Numbered from the stretch's first letter, positions 24,396-33,287 are shown. The stretch is DNA of 44,729 bases from Planctomycetaceae bacterium (GCA_005798335.1 SYJV01000162.1:1-44729); one strand, 5' to 3'. Notes: generated by a model not told the origin, from the sequence alone. Numbers and translations: made by a program.

Positions 24396-25943
24396 TCATT
24401 CCGGAATAGGGTCAGTTCGACGTACCGTTTTACCTTCCCATATCGCTTGGTCGGTCGAACGGTCGTACGTCAGCACACGACTGGCGCTGCCGGGCGCTGG
24501 CGGACGATCAATCTTAGGCAACCACAACCGATGTTCGGCAATGACGTTGGCCAATTCGGGTTGATCAACCAAGTTGGTCCATTCGTGAGGATCATTCTGC
24601 AGATCGTACAATTCTTCTGAACGATCTGCATAGCGAATGTAACGCCAACGCTCGGAGCGAATCCCGTGATTACCTTCATTGTGCGATGTAATCGCAGGCC
24701 AAGGACGCGGAGCGTTAGCGTCGATCAACTGGGGTTTGAGACTGTGACCTTCGAGATCATTGCGAGCTGGCAAGCCGCAGAGATCGACCAATGTCGGGTA
24801 CATGTCCAGCAGTTCCGCCGGCGACTGGCATCGTCCGCCGCTGGTTACACCCGGCCCAGCGAAAATCAGCGGCACGCGCGTCGCGCGATCCCACAGCGTG
24901 TTCTTGCCGGTGATTCCTTTCTCGCCGAGATGCCAACCGTGATCTCCCCAAACTACGACGATCGTATTGTCGGAGAGTCCGCGTTGCTCGAGCGTATCGA
25001 GAATGCGTCCAATTTGCGCGTCGACGAAACTGGTGCTCGCTAGGTACGAGCGCACCAGGTTTCGCCACTGCTGGTTCTCGCGCACCCATTTCAACCTTGG
25101 CTCGGGCAAGTTCCAGTGGATGTACCAAGAAAAACGAGGCGTATCCTCACGATCATCATCCTTCACCGGAGGCAAAATGCTGTCGTCGTCTGGGTAGAGG
25201 TCGTACCAAGAGCGCGTGATGTAGCACGGGACATGCGGCAAGAAGAATCCCGCAGCCAGAAAGAAAGGTTGATCTGAATCTGAGTTTTTGATTTGGTCGA
25301 TTGCCCAACTTGCGACTTGATAGTCGCCTTTGTCTTCGTCACGGTGCGGGAAGACTCCCCAATCCATTAACGGATTATTTCCCATGGGCGTGGTGCCGAT
25401 CAGTTTCTGATCCGGTTTGACACCAATTCCGCCTGCATTACCCCACACATCAAACTCCGTGGATCGCTGGCGTGGACCGCCCGCACCGCCGTGATAGACT
25501 TTTCCCACGGACATCGTCCGGTAGCCGTGTGCTTTGAAATACTGGGGCAAGGCTACGCGATCTTTCCAGTCGTCCAGTGTTCGAAACCAAGGTGCCAAGC
25601 CATAAATGCCGGTCGTGGTAGGTCGCAAGCTGAGCATCAGGCTAGTGCGCGACGGATTGCACAAAGGAGCTTGGCAATGGGCGTTGAGAAAGACGGTTCC
25701 GCGCGCGCCCAGGCGGTCTAAGTGCGGAGTCTTCGCGAACGGATGTCCTCCGAGCGTTCCGAGCCAATCGTTCTGATCATCGATGGCGATGAACAACACG
25801 TTGGGCTTTTTCTCAGCTCCCACAGTTCGATCGTCAAGGGCAAGCCAACTGGACAGCAGCAGCCAGATGTACAACCAAGCCGACCGACTCGATCTGCCGG
25901 AGAATTGACGACTGAGAGCTCCAAAAGCATATGGATGATTCAT
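24396..25943 (-). CDS. Secreted sulfatase, iduronate-2-sulfatase-like
   Basis: A 515-residue sulfatase with an N-terminal hydrophobic segment (SAWLYIWLLLSSWLAL), the metal-binding strand KPNVLFIAIDDQNDW (Asp55, Asp56), and the canonical formylglycine motif CQAPLCNPSRTSLM (Cys95). The following LRPTTTGIYGL, the SVGKVYHGG segment and VVVWGDHGWHLGEKG match the iduronate-2-sulfatase-like subgroup. It should be exported and hydrolyse sulfate esters of polysaccharides. Formylglycine formation needs an FGE-type or radical SAM maturase, not present in this window. The next sulfatase starts 47 nt downstream on the same strand, pointing to one transcript. The 136-nt gap at 25944-26079 separates it from the divergent bestrophin gene and must hold both promoters. 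Confidence 0.94.
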   Translation of the reverse strand: MNHPYAFGALSRQFSGRSSRSAWLYIWLLLSSWLALDDRTVGAEKKPNVLFIAIDDQNDWLGTLGGHPFAKTPHLDRLGARGTVFLNAHCQAPLCNPSRTSLMLSLRPTTTGIYGLAPWFRTLDDWKDRVALPQYFKAHGYRTMSVGKVYHGGAGGPRQRSTEFDVWGNAGGIGVKPDQKLIGTTPMGNNPLMDWGVFPHRDEDKGDYQVASWAIDQIKNSDSDQPFFLAAGFFLPHVPCYITRSWYDLYPDDDSILPPVKDDDREDTPRFSWYIHWNLPEPRLKWVRENQQWRNLVRSYLASTSFVDAQIGRILDTLEQRGLSDNTIVVVWGDHGWHLGEKGITGKNTLWDRATRVPLIFAGPGVTSGGRCQSPAELLDMYPTLVDLCGLPARNDLEGHSLKPQLIDANAPRPWPAITSHNEGNHGIRSERWRYIRYADRSEELYDLQNDPHEWTNLVDQPELANVIAEHRLWLPKIDRPPAPGSASRVLTYDRSTDQAIWEGKTVRRTDPIPE

Positions 25944-26079
25944 GTCGCGATACTTCTGTTGCCTGGGCCTTGCAAGGTAGGTTTGAGAAAATAATGGATG
26001 GCATAGTATGGATGGAAATAAGACGATACAAAAGTACCGTCCATGGTATCACGAAATTTAACTTAACTAAGGATTCACG

Positions 26080-26925
26080 ATGCCTCTGCGGGACGTGATT
26101 GTTCCATTGATTTCCAGCCGTACGCTTGCGCAAGTGAGCTCCTTGGCTCTGCTTGTGGGTTTGTACTCGTGCCTGCCTTCGTTGAAGGAAGCGTCGCCCT
26201 ATCACAATGTGGGTGATATTCCGAGCGAGTTTCATGCGGCGTTGTCATTGGTCTTGGGGTGGTTGTTAGTCTTTCGCACGAACTCGGCATATGCGAGATG
26301 GTGGGAAGCTCGCACGTTGTGGGGATCGCTGGTCAATGCGATTCGCAATCTATCAATCAAGCTGACATGTTTGGCAAACTTGGCCGAAGACGATGTGCGA
26401 CGGTTGCAAACCAATCTGAATGAGTTTCCCGTGACGTTAAAAAACCATCTACGGCGCCCTGCTTCGGCGGGTCTCGCGTCGCAAGCGGACGGTCAATCGT
26501 CGGACTGGGATCATCGACCTGCACTATTGGTCCAGCAGATCTATGCTTGGATTGGGCAGGCGAAAACTGAGGGCAATATCGACGGCCATGAGTTGCGCGT
26601 ACTGGACGTTGAGTTGGCCAAGTTGCTGGAAATCGTCGGCGGGTGCGAACGCATAGCGCGCACACCGATCGTACGATCGTATCGAGTCTTTGCTAGGCAG
26701 TGCATTCTATTGTTCTTGCTGTCGTTGCCCTGGGGGATTTCCAACGACTTTGGTTGGTGGACGATTCCGCTGACGATCATCACCGCCTATTTTATGCTGG
26801 GCATGGAAATCGTCGCAGAACATGTCGAAGAACCATTCGGATTGGATGAAGACGACTTGGATCTAGATGGACTGTGCCGTACCATTCAGTTGAGCGTCAC
26901 CGAGATCTTTCAAAATCGAAGCTGA
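26080..26925 (+). CDS. Bestrophin-like (UPF0187/YneE type) anion channel
   Basis: A 281-residue membrane protein of the bacterial bestrophin family. The hallmark FRTNSAYARWWEARTLWG is clear, preceded by a helix (AALSLVLGWLLVF) and followed by the cytosolic helical region. Two late hydrophobic segments follow (CILLFLLSLPWGISNDFG and TIPLTIITAYFMLGMEIV). The end EEPFGLDEDDLDLDGLC matches the conserved bestrophin tail. Family members form pentameric channels for chloride, bicarbonate or cations; selectivity cannot be read here. A ribosome site (AAGGAT, 26068-26073) lies 6 nt before the ATG. The gene for a beta-carbonic anhydrase begins only 7 nt after its stop, so bicarbonate handling is a reasonable inference. 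Confidence 0.9.
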   Translation: MPLRDVIVPLISSRTLAQVSSLALLVGLYSCLPSLKEASPYHNVGDIPSEFHAALSLVLGWLLVFRTNSAYARWWEARTLWGSLVNAIRNLSIKLTCLANLAEDDVRRLQTNLNEFPVTLKNHLRRPASAGLASQADGQSSDWDHRPALLVQQIYAWIGQAKTEGNIDGHELRVLDVELAKLLEIVGGCERIARTPIVRSYRVFARQCILLFLLSLPWGISNDFGWWTIPLTIITAYFMLGMEIVAEHVEEPFGLDEDDLDLDGLCRTIQLSVTEIFQNRS

Positions 26926-26932
26926 GCAACCC

Positions 26933-27814
26933 ATGGATATTGTCTATCGTTTTGACCCGTTGCAGCCGCTGGTTCACCATCAAGTTCGGACCAACGAACA
27001 AGCGTTGGAGCGACTTTCACAGGGCAACTGTCGATTTGCCGAGCTGGTCGAGCGAATGCATCAGATCAATGACGGTGCGCAAGCTCCGCCTCCGTTTATC
27101 GTGCCTATCAATCCGGTCAAGTTGGGCGTGCCGGTACTCAGCGGATTGGAGCCAGCCCATGCTCCATTCGCGTTGGTACTGGGGTGCGCGGACGCTCGAG
27201 TGCCTATCGAGCACGTGTTTGATTGTTCTGCCAACGATTTGTTTGTGGTGCGGGTGGCCGGAAATGTGCTGGGATTAGAGTGCCTGGGGAGCGTCGATTA
27301 CGCGGCGTGCAATTTGAACGCGAGCTTGCGCAGTGTCATCGTGCTGGGGCATACTGGCTGTGGTGCGGTGACTGCGGCGGTCGATATTTACAATTCACCT
27401 GCGGACTTTGGCGACATAGCATTCAGTCATGCGGTGCGTTCATTATTGGACCGGATTATGTTAGCGGTTCGCGGGTCCGCCCGGGCACTTAATCGGCACC
27501 TTGGTCCGCAAGCTCAACAGATGCCAGAGTATCGCGAATGGTTGATTACGACAGCGGTCTATATGAACGCTGCGGTGACGGCCTGGGACCTGCAGCGCGA
27601 GGTGAATGCGGTCACAACCCAGCCACTGCCAGTTTCGTTTGGCGTTTACGATATGGGAAAGATGCGAGTCAGTTCGCTGCCCTTGCTTTGCCGCGCGGAC
27701 GTCGATGCGACCAGTGCATTTGCGGCTGCTCCGTCGAGTTCCCAGGATTTTGTGGAAATCGCCGAGCGAATTGCATCCCGCCTGATTGGCGATAGGTCAT
27801 CTGTTCGAATCTAG
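26933..27814 (+). CDS. Beta-class carbonic anhydrase
   Basis: A 293-residue zinc enzyme interconverting CO2 and bicarbonate. The beta-class motifs are intact: LGCADARVP with Cys85, Asp87 and Arg89, and LGHTGCGAV with His140 and Cys143; these give the Cys-His-Cys zinc site and the Asp-Arg dyad. The stretch LFVVRVAGNVLG between them is typical. The protein is longer than common beta-CAs (about 200-230 residues), with an extended N-terminus of about 75 residues and an extra C-terminal region that carries VSFGVYDMGKMRV. There is no signal peptide, so it should be cytoplasmic. It follows the bestrophin gene by 7 nt and precedes sdhC by about 105 nt, which suggests co-expression with a membrane channel for its product. 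Confidence 0.93.
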   Translation: MDIVYRFDPLQPLVHHQVRTNEQALERLSQGNCRFAELVERMHQINDGAQAPPPFIVPINPVKLGVPVLSGLEPAHAPFALVLGCADARVPIEHVFDCSANDLFVVRVAGNVLGLECLGSVDYAACNLNASLRSVIVLGHTGCGAVTAAVDIYNSPADFGDIAFSHAVRSLLDRIMLAVRGSARALNRHLGPQAQQMPEYREWLITTAVYMNAAVTAWDLQREVNAVTTQPLPVSFGVYDMGKMRVSSLPLLCRADVDATSAFAAAPSSSQDFVEIAERIASRLIGDRSSVRI

Positions 27815-27919
27815 TTGGCGAGATTATCTTACGACAGTTCGCCGATTGCGAGCTCTTGGTTACGGCTTCGGTCGAGAGGCCGTTTCTTTCATAAACCTAG
27901 CGATTTCGCACTATTATTC

Positions 27920-28810
27920 ATGAGTGAAAATTCCTCCAGTTTGTTTGGACGCCACGAATTTTTGATCCGTCGGCTGCATTCACTCAGTGGGCTGGTCCCT
28001 GTCGGGGCTTACATGACCGTTCACTTGCTGGTAAATGCCAGCTTGATGGATGGTGCCGGATCGTTCCAACGAAACGTGAACCAAATCCATTCACTCGGCT
28101 CGGCATTGCCTTTGGTCGAATGGCTGTTTATTTTCATCCCCATCATTTTTCATGCGCTCGTCGGTATTTGGATTATTCGTTCGGGGAAATCCAATATCGC
28201 TCGTTATCGATACACGTCCAACTACCGCTACCATTTGCAGCGCTGGACGGGTGTGGTCGCGGTCATATTTATCTTCTTTCATATTTTCCATCTTCACGGT
28301 TGGTTTCACTCGGAGTATTGGCTGAATAAGATCGCGCATCCGATGGGCATGGCCAATTTTCGAGCGTTCAATGCTGCTAGTTCATTGGCACTAGCGTTGC
28401 GAGGATTCACCTGGCCGGTCTTTTACTTGGTCGGCGTTCTCGCGTGTGTCTATCACTTTGCAAACGGTATTTGGACCTTTGGGATCACCTGGGGAATTTG
28501 GATTAGTCCAGCCGCACAGCGTCGCGCGACTTACGCATGTTCGGCGTTTGGTGTGTTTCTGGCCATAGTAGGACTGTCGGCTCTATATGGTGCGTTGATG
28601 GTCGATGTGGACGAAGCGCGACAGATAGAGGATGCCATGTATGAAGCTCGATTGGAGTCGCGTGAAATTTCTCCGACTCCGCACAAGCGCATCGATTCGA
28701 CAATTGTGCAGCTTGCTCCTGAACCGGCGAATCTGCGCGGACCAGTGCAAGCTCCTGCGTCGACGAATCCCGCATCCGACCCGGTTGGAGCGGTAGCGAA
28801 TCCCCATTAG
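27920..28810 (+). CDS. sdhC: Succinate dehydrogenase cytochrome b558 subunit
   Basis: The membrane anchor of complex II, Bacillus-type with about five helices and two b haems. It shows histidines in the expected helices: RRLHSLSGLVPVGAYMTVHLL, IPIIFHALVGIW, VVAVIFIFFHIFHLHG and GVLACVYHFANGIW. The likely start is ATG 27920 (MSENSSSLFGRHEFL), giving 296 residues; the frame runs open another 35 codons upstream, but that stretch is not family-like. The last 65-70 residues after the final helix (DVDEARQIEDAMYEA..., then Pro/Ala-rich) form an unusual hydrophilic tail. sdhA follows after 172 nt that contain a palindromic repeat, which is rare inside an sdh operon. Confidence 0.92.
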   Translation: MSENSSSLFGRHEFLIRRLHSLSGLVPVGAYMTVHLLVNASLMDGAGSFQRNVNQIHSLGSALPLVEWLFIFIPIIFHALVGIWIIRSGKSNIARYRYTSNYRYHLQRWTGVVAVIFIFFHIFHLHGWFHSEYWLNKIAHPMGMANFRAFNAASSLALALRGFTWPVFYLVGVLACVYHFANGIWTFGITWGIWISPAAQRRATYACSAFGVFLAIVGLSALYGALMVDVDEARQIEDAMYEARLESREISPTPHKRIDSTIVQLAPEPANLRGPVQAPASTNPASDPVGAVANPH

Positions 28811-28811
28811 T

Positions 28812-28928
28812 TTAGGCGAGCGGCAGATGAGGATTTACCAAGGTATGAGCGAATACAAGCCCGACGCGCAAGCGAGTGCGTGCCAGGATCGCGGATTGAC
28901 GCACTCGCTTGCGCGCCGGGCTTGTATT
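28812..28928. repeat. Interspersed palindrome with leader, between sdhC and sdhA
   Basis: The arms are 28852-28881 and 28899-28928 (AATACAAGCCCG, then CGCAAGCGAGTGCGT, and complement). They pair at 29 of 30 positions around a 17-nt loop. Before it lies a 32-nt leader (28812-28843, TTAGGCGAGCGGCAGATG...) that recurs with three differences at 44532-44563. The leader follows the sdhC stop directly. The hairpin could reduce read-through or protect part of the mRNA and so set the ratio of the anchor to the catalytic subunits. Confidence 0.88.
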
Positions 28929-28982
28929 AGATTTGCCAGACTGATTCTTGGCTACACGAAACGACAAGGTTGAAAATTGAAG

Positions 28983-30941
28983 ATGGCAGCGCAGCGAGTC
29001 GTAGTCGTGGGTGGTGGATTGGCGGGCCTGTCCGCGACAATGAAACTAGCGGAACTGGGCATCCACGTTGACTTGATCAGTTTGACGCCCGTGAAACGAT
29101 CGCACAGCGTGTGTGCCCAAGGCGGTATCAACAGTTGCAATGACCAGACGCGGCAATTGGGCGATTCTGAATGGTTGCATTTGGATGATACGGTTTACGG
29201 AGGCGACTTTCTCCAACATCAACCGCCGGTCAAGGAGATGGCCGATTGGGGTCAAGAAATCATCGATTTGATGGACCGCCTGGGCGTTACTTTTAATCGC
29301 ACCACGGAAGGCTATATCGATCGACGCAGATTCGGCGGAACCCTGTTCAAACGGACCGCGTTTGCGGGCGCGACGACTGGTCAGCAGTTGCTATATACGC
29401 TGGATGAACAAGTCCGACGTTGGGAAGCAGAGGGCTTGGTTCACAAGTATGAATTTTGGGATTTCCTCGGTCCAGTGGTCGATGATGCTGGTCGCTGCGT
29501 GGGAGCGGTCGCGCAGGATATGGTCTCGATGCAGATCCGCGCGTTTCCAGCCGACGCTACGATGGTAGCCACGGGTGGGTGTGGATTGATCTACGGACGC
29601 TCGACCATGTCGATGTTTTGTACCGGCAGTGCGGCCAGTCGTTGCCTACAAGTAGGTGCCAAATACGCTAACGCAGAATTCATTCAAGTACATCCGACCG
29701 CAATCCCTGGAGCGGACAAGTTGCGACTAATGAGCGAATCGGCGCGTGGCGAAGGGGGACGAGTTTGGGTCCCGAGAACTCCGCAAGACCCACGCGACCC
29801 CAAGAGCATTCCGGAGTCGGAACGGTTTTACTTTCTCGAAGAGCGCTATCCCAAGTACGGTAACCTGGTGCCCAGAGATATCGCTACGCGCGAGATCTTT
29901 AACGTGTGCGTCAGCGAAGGATTGAGCGTCGATGCGTCGAACTTGTGTGTCTACTTGGACTTGACGCATATCGAGCGTGATGAACTGGATCGGAAGCTGA
30001 GCGGCATACTGGAAATCTACGAGAAATTTCAGGGAGTTGATCCGCGCGAAACTCCCATGAAAATTTTCCCAGCGGTCCATTATTCGATGGGCGGCCTGTG
30101 GGCCGATTACGAACGCACCGACAGTGGCGGTTTGAAGCCGGGCGCGCCACGCAATCAAATGACCAATGTGCCTGGTCTGTATGCACTGGGTGAAGCAGAT
30201 TATCAGTATCACGGTGCTAACCGTTTAGGAGCCAATTCACTGCTGAGTTGTATTTTCTCGGGCCTGTTCGCGGCGCCAGGTGTACAGCATTACATTCAAT
30301 CGCAAAAAAAATTGGCTGCAGATCTGCCGGTTTCCGTTTTTGAAGGCGCGGTGGGAGAGCACGAAGAGCGCCACCGAAAACTGCTGGATGGCAGCGGCGG
30401 AGAAAATCCCTATCTGCTGCATCAAGAGTTGGGCAACTGGATGACCCGCGCAGCGACCGTGGTGCGCGAGAATGGCCAGCTCGATGAAGCCTACCAAAAG
30501 GTGTCCGAACTCCATGAACGCTGCCTGAAATGTTCGCTCAGTGACGGCGGTAATTGGACGAACCAAAACGTAGTCTTTACAAAGTCGTTGCAGGATATGT
30601 TCCCGATCGCCAAGGCGATACTCAAAGGGGCGCGCAAGCGCGACGAATGCCGCGGAGCGCATTACAAGCCCGAATTTGCTATGCCCAGCCTGACTGCGAC
30701 AGACGCCGCTCAGCGGCGCCGCGAAGCCGAGAAATGGTGTGATCGCTTTGAGGAAAATAACAAGAAATTTCTGAAGTCGTCCATCGCGACGATGAAAGGC
30801 ATGCACCCTGAAATAAGTTATGAGGATGTGGATACGTCCATCGTGCCACCGCGTCCACGCCTGTATGGATTGGTCGGAGCAGAAATCATCGAGCAAGTTT
30901 GGAAAGAACGAGTCGCCAAGCGGACCAAGGAACACAAATGA
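28983..30941 (+). CDS. sdhA: Succinate dehydrogenase flavoprotein subunit
   Basis: The catalytic subunit oxidising succinate to fumarate. It has the FAD-binding GGGLAGLSATMKLAE, the covalent-FAD histidine in RSHSVCAQGGIN (His41), and the active-site segments FIQVHPTAIPG and SESARGEGGRVWVP. It also has the GGLWADYER and GANRLGANSLLSC stretches typical of the family. Length (652 residues) is normal for the Bacillus/epsilon type. ATG 28983 gives the family-like start MAAQRVVVVGGG; TTG 28977, with AAGG seven nt upstream, is a possible alternative that adds two residues. Its last codons overlap sdhB by 4 nt (ATGA), so the two are translationally coupled. Confidence 0.96.
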   Translation: MAAQRVVVVGGGLAGLSATMKLAELGIHVDLISLTPVKRSHSVCAQGGINSCNDQTRQLGDSEWLHLDDTVYGGDFLQHQPPVKEMADWGQEIIDLMDRLGVTFNRTTEGYIDRRRFGGTLFKRTAFAGATTGQQLLYTLDEQVRRWEAEGLVHKYEFWDFLGPVVDDAGRCVGAVAQDMVSMQIRAFPADATMVATGGCGLIYGRSTMSMFCTGSAASRCLQVGAKYANAEFIQVHPTAIPGADKLRLMSESARGEGGRVWVPRTPQDPRDPKSIPESERFYFLEERYPKYGNLVPRDIATREIFNVCVSEGLSVDASNLCVYLDLTHIERDELDRKLSGILEIYEKFQGVDPRETPMKIFPAVHYSMGGLWADYERTDSGGLKPGAPRNQMTNVPGLYALGEADYQYHGANRLGANSLLSCIFSGLFAAPGVQHYIQSQKKLAADLPVSVFEGAVGEHEERHRKLLDGSGGENPYLLHQELGNWMTRAATVVRENGQLDEAYQKVSELHERCLKCSLSDGGNWTNQNVVFTKSLQDMFPIAKAILKGARKRDECRGAHYKPEFAMPSLTATDAAQRRREAEKWCDRFEENNKKFLKSSIATMKGMHPEISYEDVDTSIVPPRPRLYGLVGAEIIEQVWKERVAKRTKEHK

Positions 30942-31801
30942 GCGAAACAGGGACTTTATCCGAACCCAACATGACTCGTCGACCCGCCAGGATCAATGTT
31001 CGCGTGCTTCGACAAGATGGGCCAAACCAACCGTCGTATTGGGAATGCCATCAAGTGACCTACGAAGCCAACATGAATGTCATCAGCGTGTTGCAGAGAA
31101 TCGCGACTCAAGCGCGCACTGCCGATGGGCAGAACGTCGCGCCCGTGGCTTGGGACTGCGGTTGTTTGGAAGAGGTTTGCGGAGCCTGCACGATGGTCAT
31201 CAATGGTCGCGTGCGTCAGAGCTGTACGGCCCTAGTTGATCGACTGCTCAATGAAGATCCTGCCGAAATCGAATTGCGCCCGATGACCAAATTTCCAGTC
31301 GTCCGAGACTTGGTCGTCGATCGCGCGAGGATGTTTAATTCACTTGAGCGAACAACAGCATGGGTGCCCGTCGACGGTTACTTTGATCGCGGACCAGGTC
31401 CCAAGCAATCTCGGCAAGAACAAGAGCAAAATTATCCATTGAGCCAGTGCATGAGCTGCGGTTGCTGCCTGGAAGCGTGTCCGCAATACAATAAGATCGA
31501 AGTGCAGCGGCGTCCCGGTGAAACCGACAGCGAGTACGAGACTCGGAAAAGATCGGCGTATGCAAAGGAGTTTCTGGGTGCCGCTGCGATCAGCCAAATC
31601 GTCCTATTCAACGCGCACCCGACTGGCAAGAATATTGCCGACGAACGATTGGAGACGTTAACCGGCGAAGGCGGCATTCAAGTCTGCGGTAATGCACAGA
31701 ATTGTGTTTCCGTTTGCCCCAAGGAAATCCCGTTGACCACTTCGATCGCCAAAGCCAGCCGATCGGCAACCATATTTGCTCTGAAGAAATTATTTGACTG
31801 A
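30938..31801 (+). CDS. sdhB: Succinate dehydrogenase iron-sulfur subunit
   Basis: The electron-transfer subunit with three clusters. The 2Fe-2S ligands are Cys76, Cys81, Cys84 and Cys96 (CLEEVCGACTMVINGR...C). The 4Fe-4S and 3Fe-4S ligands lie in CMSCGCCLEACP and CGNAQNCVSVCPKEIP. ATG 30938 is preceded by AAGGA (30926-30930, 7 nt spacing) and overlaps the sdhA stop as ATGA, which makes it the clear start over the longer open frame from 30899. The protein has 287 residues, including an N-terminal extension of about 15 residues. The end of the gene overlaps the next gene by 8 nt. Confidence 0.96.
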   Translation: MSETGTLSEPNMTRRPARINVRVLRQDGPNQPSYWECHQVTYEANMNVISVLQRIATQARTADGQNVAPVAWDCGCLEEVCGACTMVINGRVRQSCTALVDRLLNEDPAEIELRPMTKFPVVRDLVVDRARMFNSLERTTAWVPVDGYFDRGPGPKQSRQEQEQNYPLSQCMSCGCCLEACPQYNKIEVQRRPGETDSEYETRKRSAYAKEFLGAAAISQIVLFNAHPTGKNIADERLETLTGEGGIQVCGNAQNCVSVCPKEIPLTTSIAKASRSATIFALKKLFD

Positions 31802-32819
31802 TAAGAGCCGCTCTCAATCTCTGCGTTCATTGGGGCTGTTGCTCCTAAAGGTCGCTCTGCCGGCTGGGATATTTGCGTATCTGCTGTGGAGCGTGGAGCC
31901 GGCGGACTATCAAACGTTTTTCGAGCAACCGAAGCGCTGGGATCTGATTCTAGTAGCGCAACTGACGTCGCTCGCCGCGGTCGTCCTGGGTTTTGTGCGC
32001 TGGAGGTTGCTGGTGCGAACATTCGAAATCCCTTTTTCGCTGGTTGAAGCCTTGCGATTGGGATTCATCGGTTACTTGTTGAATTTTGTCTCCTTTGGCA
32101 GCGTAGGCGGTGATCTGTTCAAAGCCGTGCTGGTGGCGAAGAACAAACCGCAAAAGCGACCCGAGGCAGTTGCGTCGATCTTGCTAGATCGTGCGCTCGG
32201 ACTGTTGGGGTTGGTCACGCTGGCGCTGGTCAGCCTCACCGTTCTGCCCAGCGAACCGCTGAATGAAGTACTGATTTGGATTCGCAACTCGGCCGCAGTC
32301 CTTTGCGTAATTGCGGCTAGCGGATTGGCGATCGCGATCTATGCGGGCAAGTGGTTTGAGATCTTGCTAGACCAGCTCCGTAGGTTGCCGGTTGTAGGAA
32401 ATGCTTTAGTGCGCATGGCGCGCGCGGTGCGGTTGTTGCGCAACAAGCCATGGATGCTGGGTGCGATGCTAGTGATCGCTTTGACAATTCATGGTTTGCT
32501 GGCGACCAGCGTCTATTTTGTGTCGTGCGGACTCTATCCGAATTGTCCGACGTTTTACGAGCACTTGCTGGTGGTTCCGCCGGGAATGGCCGCGGGGGCG
32601 CTGCCGCTAGCGCCCGGCGGCATCGGATATCAAGAAGCTGCACTGGCGACTTTGTTTAAACAATTGCCTACCTCGCAGCCTGGATTCTCAGGTACGCTCG
32701 TGGCCACGGTTTATCGATTGCTCATGCTAGCTATCGCAGGAATTGGTCTGATGTATTATTGGTTGAGCGACCGCAAAGCGATTAACCTCGATTCACCGGA
32801 GGCAGACCCAGACCTCTAG
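31794..32819 (+). CDS. YbhN/LPG-synthase-TM-like integral membrane protein
   Basis: A 341-residue membrane protein resembling the lysylphosphatidylglycerol synthase transmembrane family (UPF0104, flippase-like). Visible features are a hydrophobic start (LGLLLLKVALPAGIFAYLLWS), the segment GYLLNFVSFGSVGGDLFKAVLVAK with the conserved GGDLF(K/R), then EAVASILLDRALGLLGL, and near the end PGGIGYQEAALATLF. There is no catalytic lysyl-transferase domain, so it probably moves or senses lipids, or serves another membrane role; function is not established. It begins at TTG 31794, inside the end of sdhB, with weak GAAG upstream. The overlap implies co-expression with sdhCAB, though no metabolic link is evident. 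Confidence 0.85.
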   Translation: MTDKSRSQSLRSLGLLLLKVALPAGIFAYLLWSVEPADYQTFFEQPKRWDLILVAQLTSLAAVVLGFVRWRLLVRTFEIPFSLVEALRLGFIGYLLNFVSFGSVGGDLFKAVLVAKNKPQKRPEAVASILLDRALGLLGLVTLALVSLTVLPSEPLNEVLIWIRNSAAVLCVIAASGLAIAIYAGKWFEILLDQLRRLPVVGNALVRMARAVRLLRNKPWMLGAMLVIALTIHGLLATSVYFVSCGLYPNCPTFYEHLLVVPPGMAAGALPLAPGGIGYQEAALATLFKQLPTSQPGFSGTLVATVYRLLMLAIAGIGLMYYWLSDRKAINLDSPEADPDL

Positions 32820-32891
32820 TTGACGCAAGTTTGCCAGTCACGTTAGGCTGGCATTCTTGTGGGATTGGACAAAGTTACACACGATTGAGAC

Positions 32892-32899
32892 AAAGGAAA
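32892..32899 (+). promoter_or_regulatory. Ribosome binding site favouring the ATG at 32907
   Basis: AAAGGAAA lies about 9 nt before ATG 32907 (counted from its GGA) but only 3 nt before ATG 32901. The second ATG is therefore the better start. Confidence 0.5.
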
Positions 32900-32906
32900 C
32901 ATGAGA

Positions 32907-33287
32907 ATGCAATTCACCAATTTGCTACTGTTTGGTCAAGAGGAAGCCGCACTTGCGATGGTTGGAGTTATTCTCTTGTTTGAGCTGGCACTCATTGTTG
33001 CGGTGCTTGCAGGCCTTTGGGCAACATTTGCAAAAGCGGGCAAACCGGGCTGGGCGGCGATTGTCCCCATTTACAACATCATAGTTTTGCTCGAGATTGC
33101 CAAGAGACCGCTTTGGTGGATCGTGTTGTTTATTATTCCCTTTGTGAATTTTATCGCAGCAATCATCGTGTCACTTGATGTGGCAAAGAACTTCGGTAAG
33201 AGTGGCGCATTTGGTGTCGGTTTGGCTTTGCTACCATTCATTTTCTATCCCATTCTGGGTTTTGGCAGCGATCGCTATCAGGGTTAA
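32907..33287 (+). CDS. DUF5684-type small membrane protein
   Basis: A 126-residue protein with three hydrophobic segments. The motif KAGKPGWAAIVPIYNIIVLLEIAKRPLWW and the end ALLPFIFYPILGFGSDRYQG match the DUF5684 family, also seen fused or next to signal peptidase I genes in other bacteria. Function is unknown. It lies 87 nt after the YbhN-like gene in the same direction, and 291 nt without a recognised feature follow before the next gene. Confidence 0.85.
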   Translation: MQFTNLLLFGQEEAALAMVGVILLFELALIVAVLAGLWATFAKAGKPGWAAIVPIYNIIVLLEIAKRPLWWIVLFIIPFVNFIAAIIVSLDVAKNFGKSGAFGVGLALLPFIFYPILGFGSDRYQG

